Below the pieces are notes generated by a model. That model was not told the origin of the DNA, did not search any database, and saw only the letters and a list, made by a program, of their open reading frames with translations. Positions 57,591-64,000 of a stretch of DNA of 64,000 nt are shown here, one piece after another (position 1 is the first letter of the stretch; the number at the start of each line of letters is the position of its first letter). Source of the DNA: Pinus tabuliformis (lineage: Eukaryota > Streptophyta > Pinopsida > Pinales > Pinaceae); assembly GCA_031772625.1 (NCBI GenBank), contig CM062808.1, forward strand, positions 473,367,655 to 473,431,654. The letters are read 5' to 3'. The translations under genes and the position numbers were made by a program.

Positions 57591-57719
57591 TGAAAAATCA
57601 ATCAAACCCATCTTTCCCTGTTAAACAGTATGAGCAGAGCCTCCAACAGCTAACAAGGGTAACGGCTAAATTTGACTAGGAACCCAGGTCAAACCAGTGA
57701 AAAATAAGGGACTTTACCT

Positions 57720-58087
57720 TTAGCTAAATATAATTTATAAGTATAAATTAATTTTAATTAAATTGGTTGATGAGTTAATAAATAGTTAAAAATATTAACT
57801 ATTTTATAGATAAATGGAAATTATAAATATTAGAAAAGATCTTAAAACTAAAAATATATAAAGGAATAACTAACTAATTAAAACTATATATAAATTATAT
57901 ATATATAATTTTTAAATGAGAGGTTAAGTTAGTTGAAAAAAAATAAAAATAAAAATATTAATATTAAAAAAATAAATAAATAAATATTAATATATATATA
58001 TATATATTATAGAATAATAAAAATAATAATAATAATAATTAAAATGGAAAATACTTAAAACCAAAAACAAAACAAAAAATATTAGAG

Positions 58088-58139
<52 letters not shown>

Positions 58140-58140
58140 A
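57720..58140. repeat. AT low-complexity DNA with TA and AAT microsatellites
   Basis: Contains TA runs at about 57990-58008 and 58102-58134, and AAT repeats at about 58013-58038. No gene is seen. Confidence 0.85.
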
Positions 58141-58166
58141 ACTAATCATAAATAATTGAATATATT

Positions 58167-58443
58167 CTAAAAATCTAAAAGATCAGGAAGAAAGCGACTA
58201 GGAAGAGAGAGCTGGGACCCAACACCTACTAATTTTCCAGCCATCCTCTCTATTGAGATTGTTCGATCTCTTTTCAATCTCAAGAGCTTCTCTAAATTTC
58301 CGATGATGGAACTGCGAAGCTCTAGCAATGACACTAGCATCCTCAATACAAACATGATGATTAGTTTTTTCCGCATGCTCAGCTAAAGCGAAAGACTTTG
58401 ATCTCCTAGAAAGAAGAAAGAAAGAAATTATTTTAACGTCCAC
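58167..58443 (-). pseudogene. Penelope-like element fossil, C-terminal half of the GIY-YIG endonuclease
   Basis: The frame contains FALAEHAEKTNHHVC, then IARASQFHHRKFREALEIEK and LNREDGWKISRCW. This is the typical end of the Penelope-like GIY-YIG domain (alaEH...H, RKxxEAlxI, lNRDxG, sxxW). The matching N-terminal half lies at 63529-63687 on the same strand, with a LINE between them. Confidence 0.7.
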
Positions 58444-58458
58444 GAGGCTAAAGATAGC

Positions 58459-61400
58459 CTATGGGACAGATTGCTTCTTCATCTTCTTGATGTATTCGAC
58501 CCTTTTTTTGTGAAGCTTCACAATAAATGCTCCCATCTTCTCGACAAACCTCTCATTAAATAGATTATCCCAAGAGCTAGCTGCCAGCGTATCTGCATAA
58601 CTTTCCCTGTTGTCTTTGAAGGCCTCACATTCTAAAATGAAGTGTTTTTCTGTTTCCACTTTTTCGGAAGAACAAAAAATGCATACCCTTTCCTCCCACA
58701 CTTCCTTTGGTCTTTTCCAGCGCCCCGTTTCACAACGGAGTTGATGAGAATTAGTCCTTAACTTAGCAATAAGAATTTTGGCTCTCCAAGAGATATTGGC
58801 CTCTACGTATGCTTTTGGTTGATGATTATGAGTGGGATTAAACACTTCAATATAGTAATTTTTCTTTCTTCCTAGCTCCTTATCCCAAGTACGTTTGTGG
58901 AACTTTTCCATAACAAAAGCTTTTATCTCTTTGTTGTTTATGGGACACGTGTTCAAGCAAATACCCCATTTACTAAACCATTTGTTATTTTGCTACATCC
59001 AAGTTTTTTTGCTCTTGCACAATCTATCATTAAAGACAACCTTAGGCCATCTACCCTCTTCCATTTGCTCAATTTTTTTTAAATACCTTATGACTCGCAC
59101 CATAAAAATTGCTTCAATAGGAGCAGTCCATGTTTCACTTAACAAGATATCATAAGGAACTACACTTTTAATCTTAAATTTGTTTGTAATCAAACGCTTC
59201 TGAATTTTCTCAATTTGTCTCCACTGCATGTCGGAGGTACTGCTAGCCCACAGTTCACAACCATAGAGAATCACCGAAATCACTAGAAGCCCAAAAAGAG
59301 TTTGAGTGGTCTTCCAGTCCCATAACTCTGCCTCTCTGCACCTATTTTGAAAAGCATAAAATGCTTTCCAACCCCCCAAAGTTCTTTTCTTTCTACAACC
59401 ATTCCAACTTAGATTTTTGTTGAAGTCAATTCCGAGGTATTTGTAATCCGCAACTTCTTCCAGAATGTTGCCTTCAAAGTAGAACTTATGTTGGTTATGT
59501 TTTCTTTTCTTAGAGAAGACCACTACTTTCGTTTTGCTGATATTGACTTGCATCCCCACACTTCTACAAAAATGCTCAAGGGATAGTAAGTGCTCTTGCA
59601 AACCAAGAGCCAATTTAGCAATCAGAATAAGGTCATCTGCATACAAAAGAAGCCTTATAACAGACTTCAACAAATAGATACCATCACCCCCTTGCGAATT
59701 TAACCACTCCTCAAGCTTGTCGATATATAAACCAAAAAGGGTAGGAGACAGTGGGCAACCTTGCTTGACCCCGATATCGCTTCTAAAACTTTCAGAAATG
59801 CTTGCTGAAGTTCTAATTTTGACTTTCACCTCTTCATACAGCCTATGCACAGCTGCTCTCAAATGTTTAGGAACCCCAAGTTCCTCCATTCTGTGCCAAA
59901 GTTTATCCCTATGAACCGAGTCAAACGCTTTTCTGAAATCAACAAAGCAACAAAAGACTTCTTCCTTTTTCTCCCAAACTTTTTCAATGATGTGCCTTAA
60001 AGTTATGCAATGATCAACTGTGGAATGCTTAGGTCTAAAACTTGCTTGCCCTTTAGCACGCTTATCTCTTTCTTCTTCTCACTTGCTAATTTTGTTTTCT
60101 AGCATGCTTCCAAATAGCTTTGCAAACAAAGGGTTTATCATGATGGTCCTATAATTGGAGGGATTATTGATGTTGCCGCTCTTGAAAAGAGGTATTGCCA
60201 GACTAGTTGTCCAATCTGTGGGGAGCCCTTGTTGTATGATGTTGTTGAAGATTTTTGTAATGTGAGGTGCAAGAATATTTGAGCCCCACTTTAGATATTC
60301 TGCTTGGAGTTCAACTAAGTCTTTTGCTTTTCCAACACCCAACTTCTTGATACCCATCTCTACCTCTTGTACCATGAAGAGTTTAGTATCAGTGTTGACC
60401 AAGGGGGAGGGTTAACCTTTGGAACCTGCTCATAGAGTTGTCTTGCATAGTCAAACCATTTAGAAGCTGTAATATTATTTCCAATTTGTATCTTTTTCGG
60501 TTGGAGTTCCTTCCAAAATAATTTGGGATTATTTTTCCCAAGGAAGATTAGTTCTTCCCTCCTTGAAACCATGAAATCAGCCTTTTTCTTGCTTAATAAC
60601 TGCTTGTACGATTTGAGCTTTATGTTATCCTTGTTTGACTCTTTCCACATTCTCCTTGCCTTTTTGCATTCCTCGTCAAACCAAGCATTAACCGAAAAGC
60701 AATTTGTTTCAGACTTCTTAATTTTTGTTCTTTTTCACTTTGCAAGTGCGCATTGAATTAAATGTGTTAATTCATGACTATGAAGGCTATGAATTGTAAT
60801 TTTCTCCTTCTCAAAGAGCCTCTCTAGCGTCATTTTGAAGGTATTACAATTTTCTGGGGTCAAAAGAATTCTTATGGGAGATTTTGTTGGACATGCTAAA
60901 TTTTTTACTCTAATTGTTTCTTTCCAATCCAAGAGAAACATAAATAAATTGGCTTGTGATCTAATTTCAAATCCCACAGCTAATCTCCAACCAAAACTTC
61001 TTCCATTTTCTCACACAAACCATGCGAGCAAATTACATAATCTGCCACACTTGCTCCATTGTAAGTATTGCAAGTGAAATTATCGGACTTTGCCCATCTA
61101 GTCAAGCCATTACAAATGACTAAATTAAAGGCCCCACATAGAGTAAGCAATTGTTCACCAAAGAGATTGCAGCCCTTGTCCTCTGAAATTCTTTCCCACT
61201 GATGATTACTTTCTTCTATAAGCCAAATAAGGTCACAATCATCTTTATAACAAAGAATGCTAGCTTGCTCACTTGTAGTCCTAGCATTGAAATCACCCAC
61301 TATAAGGACTTCACCTAGTTGAGAATATGTTGCAATATCCGCTTTTAAAGCTGCAAATGGATCTTTGTGGTCAAGCACTCTACCTTTGTAGATTTTTTAA

Positions 61401-61752
61401 ACCTGTGGCGCAAAATAACATGTTGCAATTCTGATGTGGTTTCCATTTTCTAATATTTTAAACCAAATGAATTGCTTATTTGAGTCTTCTTTTTCTAACT
61501 GAATGAGACGACCTTCTTTCTCCCTTACTAAAACCATGATACCCCCGTGCCCTTTGCCATTCCCTGTTGCCTTGTTCCACACTGCCATCTTCCAGTGTCC
61601 TTCAAATGAAGGTGTCTTGCACCCTTCACGCTCATGTGTTTCTATGAGGCAGATTATGTCTCTATTTTCCTCAATAGGCCCTAACCCAGGTCCTCGTCTC
61701 CATGGGTAACCTCTGCAGTTCCAACAAACTAATCTTAAGGAAACATGGGTAT
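58459..61752 (-). pseudogene. LINE ORF2: endonuclease, reverse transcriptase, zinc finger
   Basis: APE-type endonuclease from about 61752 (LVCWNCRGYPW, ICLIETHE, GDFNART near 61.3 kb, VADYVICSHG). The linker holds WFDEECKKARR. Reverse transcriptase: IPLFKSGNINNPSNYR, FVDFRKAFDSVHRDKLW, GVKQGCPLSPTLFGLYID, LLLYADDLILIA, and YLGIDF. The C-terminus has a Cys-His finger CIFC...EKHFILEC. The frame is cut by roughly six stops or shifts, among them stops near 61397, 60980, 60735 and 58993. The catalytic YADD is intact. It is clearly a dead copy of an ordinary plant LINE; I do not assign a clade. Confidence 0.82.
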
Positions 61753-61762
61753 GACTTGATTG

Positions 61763-63058
61763 CTATTTATTTTGACATGCAAGACTCACATTTGAGTCTT
61801 TGTCCCTGTTTTCCCATACTGACCTTGCTTTCTGATTTCCTGTTGAAGAGTTTGTTGCCTCTTCTTTATTACCATCTTGCTGCTCTGTTCTGGAAGGAGG
61901 TCCAAATTGCGCTATCACAACTTTGCCTTTATAAATCCATGCTCTCTTTCCTTCATCTCTTGCTGCCCTAACCTTTAAAATTTCCTCTCTTCTTTCCTCC
62001 TGTTGTTTTACAGTTAAATCTTCTTCTAGGAAAAAACGAGAACCCCTCAAGAGATGTTTCTTGCTTAGAATAATATATTTATCACGCAAGCTAGGAATAA
62101 TGACTTTTATGGGCCTGGCTCTCTCCCTGTTAAACTTACCCACCCTCCATGCTTGGCATATTTGTCCTTGCCATAGCAACTTGTCTTTCAAGAAGTCTCT
62201 TGCAAGGTCAAGAGTACATTCATTTTTTCCATAGTCTTTCACCCCTTTAATAATTATGTTTGCTGCCCTATTTTGTCTTTCCTTGCCTTCACTATCTTGC
62301 ATGTTGTCAACCTGAATATTTGTTTCTCCTTCCTTATTAGCAGAATTGCTAATAACTTGAGCCCAAGTTTTGGAAACTTTGGTGGAATCTTCTTTCATTT
62401 CTTCTCTTGCATTCTCTTCATGGTTGTTTATTTGGACAATCATTTTCCCTTTATCCTGGGATGATTTCACATTCACCACCTCTGTACTTTCCACTACAGA
62501 TTTCTTTATGTTTTGCACATCCGCCTTCATGCGTTGCCATTCTGTCTTCCCTATCAGGAGAGCTTCCTGTAGCAATGCCACTTGTTCTTTTAAAATTTTA
62601 TTGCTTTCTGCTAACGCCTTGTTCTCAGCCATTATTATATGAATTTTATGATCTCTTTCCTGCCCTTTAGCTTCTAAAACCTCCAACCTTTGTTTTGCAT
62701 TTAACAATTCTTTCACATAAAGATTAGATGACCAAGTGAGAGGTGTGGATGTGGGACTATATAAGGAAAAATCATCAATGGTTTTTCCTTTGGACTTCTT
62801 GTTGCCACGTGCTTGTGGAGGAGACTTGTTTGAGTGCTTTTTGCGAAGGACTCAATTACTTTTCTTTTTAGACTGTTTCTTCCTTGTTTGCTCCCATTTT
62901 AGACGGGCTATTCTTCGTTTTAAAATGCCCCGATATTGTTTGGCATTGACCCAAACCCACTTCCTAGCTTTGGCGGATGAGGCAATTTTCACTTGTCCTA
63001 AATCATTTGTCTCCACATGTTCTGAAATTTCTGGTTCCTTTGTCATGTTTGAATGCAT
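61763..63058 (-). pseudogene. LINE ORF1 protein (RNA-binding chaperone type)
   Basis: N-terminal piece (63058-62852) starting MHSNMTKEPEISEH, basic towards its end (RRIARLKWEQTRKK). After one frame break near 62850 the frame runs on through VKELLNAKQRLEVLEAKGQE. A coiled coil (about 62716-62500), then an RRM-like segment with AANIIIKGVKDYGK and ARPIKVIIPSLRDKYIIL, and a C-terminal basic domain (EILKVRAARDEGKRAWIYKG). This layout resembles L1-type ORF1 proteins, which coat the element's RNA. It ends ten bases upstream of the ORF2 endonuclease start. Confidence 0.7.
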
Positions 63059-63528
63059 TTGTTGTTGCTTGCTCGCTGCTCAATACTTCCACTGCATAAA
63101 AACTCCCTGCTTTCACACTGCTCACTGTTCGTTGCTCGCTGCTCTCGCTGCTGCCCACACTGCTCTGCTTATATCGCTGACCACACTGCTCACCATGTTG
63201 CTCTGCTCATAAATGCCCTGAATATATGTTTGTCAGAGGTGACGCCAGTGTGAGTGCAACCATTTTTCAGAAGTGAATGCCTTACTTTCTGGTGGCCAAC
63301 AGTTATTCCCTGGTCTTGTTTTTATACCGTGCCGACTCTGGTTTGGTGGCTCTTTGCATGCGGCTATATGCGTGCATATATTTGATAAAACTATACGCTA
63401 GATGCCCTCGGAATAATTCTTTGAATAGATGGACCGATAAAACAACACGTCATGTATCTTCGCAGCTTCCATTCCGTCTCAAATTTAACAAAATTAGGAC
63501 AGGACCAGAGGCGAGTGGCCCCAAATCG

Positions 63529-63687
63529 TCATCTTCCTTCAGCTGTGTGTTCACTGATCCTTTGATTGATGGAGCAACCTGTCTCATCAATATAGGGGGT
63601 CCCACAGGAACAAGGGATAATATATACCCCTTTCATATCTTTAGGGTCGATGGGATGCTTTGCTGATCTGAGGGACATACGAATGGT
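63529..63687 (-). pseudogene. Penelope-like element fossil, N-terminal half of the GIY-YIG endonuclease
   Basis: The frame reads MSLRSAKHPIDPKDMKGVYIIPCSCG, then TPYIDETGCSINQRISEH. This matches the start of the GIY-YIG domain of Penelope-like elements (GVYxIPC, YIxET, RxxEH). The upstream reverse transcriptase is missing, because unrelated AT-rich repeat starts at 63688. Confidence 0.7.
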
Positions 63688-63945
63688 GTTAATATTAAAA
63701 TATTTATTGATGTAATACTTTGCATTCGAGATGTTACACACATTCCTTTGACTTTTAATTTCCTATTGAATTTTTTGAATTAAACATAAATTATAATTTT
63801 TAAATTATGATGATTTTAAATGAAAATTAATACAAAAGAAATAAAATTAATTACAAATAAATATTTTAGAGAATATACTTATCATATTTATTGGTTTACA
63901 AATAAATATTTTAGAGAATATAGTTATCATATTTATTGGTTATAT
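63688..63945. repeat. Direct repeat of 55052-55325
   Basis: GTTAATATTAAAATATTTAT, TTGCATTC(C/G)AGATGTTACACAC and ATTACAAATAAATATTTT occur in the same order and orientation as at 55052-55325, with one copy of the 66-bp unit here and two there. The remainder to 64000 is AT-rich without a gene, including a short internal tandem repeat at about 63840-63940. Confidence 0.8.
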
Positions 63946-64000
63946 ATTATGAGATAAAAAAATAAAAATAAAATAAAATAAATAAATAAATAAAAATTGA

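Larger units (their letters stand above)
58450..63240 (-). mobile_element. Decayed LINE (non-LTR retrotransposon) with ORF1 and ORF2
   Basis: Minus-strand element with a 5' leader of GAGCAGC-rich sequence (about 63060-63240), ORF1, and an ORF2 with endonuclease, reverse transcriptase and a C-terminal zinc finger. No clear poly(A) tail or target duplication was found, so the ends are approximate. It lies between the two halves of a Penelope-like GIY-YIG domain, so it inserted into that element. Confidence 0.8.

Overview
The window looks like nuclear DNA of a land plant, most likely a conifer. The evidence is GT-AG introns, a TIR-NBS-LRR resistance gene whose TIR opens with the NHRG-type motif I associate with conifers, nested LTR retrotransposons primed by initiator tRNA-Met (TGGTATCAGAGC), and remains of a GIY-YIG Penelope-like element, a class known from conifers. 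The species is inferred, not read.

The main discovery is a DNA-transposon-like element at 4414-46209. It has perfect 27-bp terminal inverted repeats and is flanked on both sides by TCAT. Two divergent, intron-containing genes run outward from a shared promoter region near 9.3-9.7 kb. The left gene (minus strand, 5123-9187) is a transposase-like protein of the kind annotated DUF7869, with fifteen 29-residue repeats at its N-terminus. The right gene (plus strand, about 9.7-45.4 kb) encodes a ParB-like domain followed by an N4/N6 DNA methyltransferase, an architecture familiar from phages and bacterial mobile elements. Without later insertions the element would be about 10 kb. The ParB half is decayed; the methyltransferase exons are still open.

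Two insertions have inflated it. About 26 kb lies in the first intron of the ParB-methyltransferase gene. This is a very GC-rich block with inverted C-rich and G-rich arms around arrays of 113-125 bp palindromes. LTR elements have inserted repeatedly into those palindromes: solo LTRs at 10857-11848 and 16851-17825, and full-length elements at 11854-16842 (+), 18828-24575 (+), 25033-29873 (-) and 29928-34974 (-). These encode at most Gag and protease, so they look non-autonomous. A separate, whole-looking Ty1/Copia element (37630-43631) sits inside a coding exon of the ParB-methyltransferase gene.

Right of the element lie AT-rich DNA with a LINE scrap, then the one clear host gene: a four-exon TIR-NBS-LRR gene (49263-54299, minus) with about twenty 46-residue LRR repeats, including a recent 690-bp tandem duplication. 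A truncated copy of its 5' end lies at about 56 kb. The last 6.5 kb holds a Penelope-like fossil (GIY-YIG halves at 63529-63687 and 58167-58443, and a hammerhead-like motif at 57549-57590) split by a decayed LINE (about 58450-63240, minus). The first 4.4 kb has no recognisable gene.
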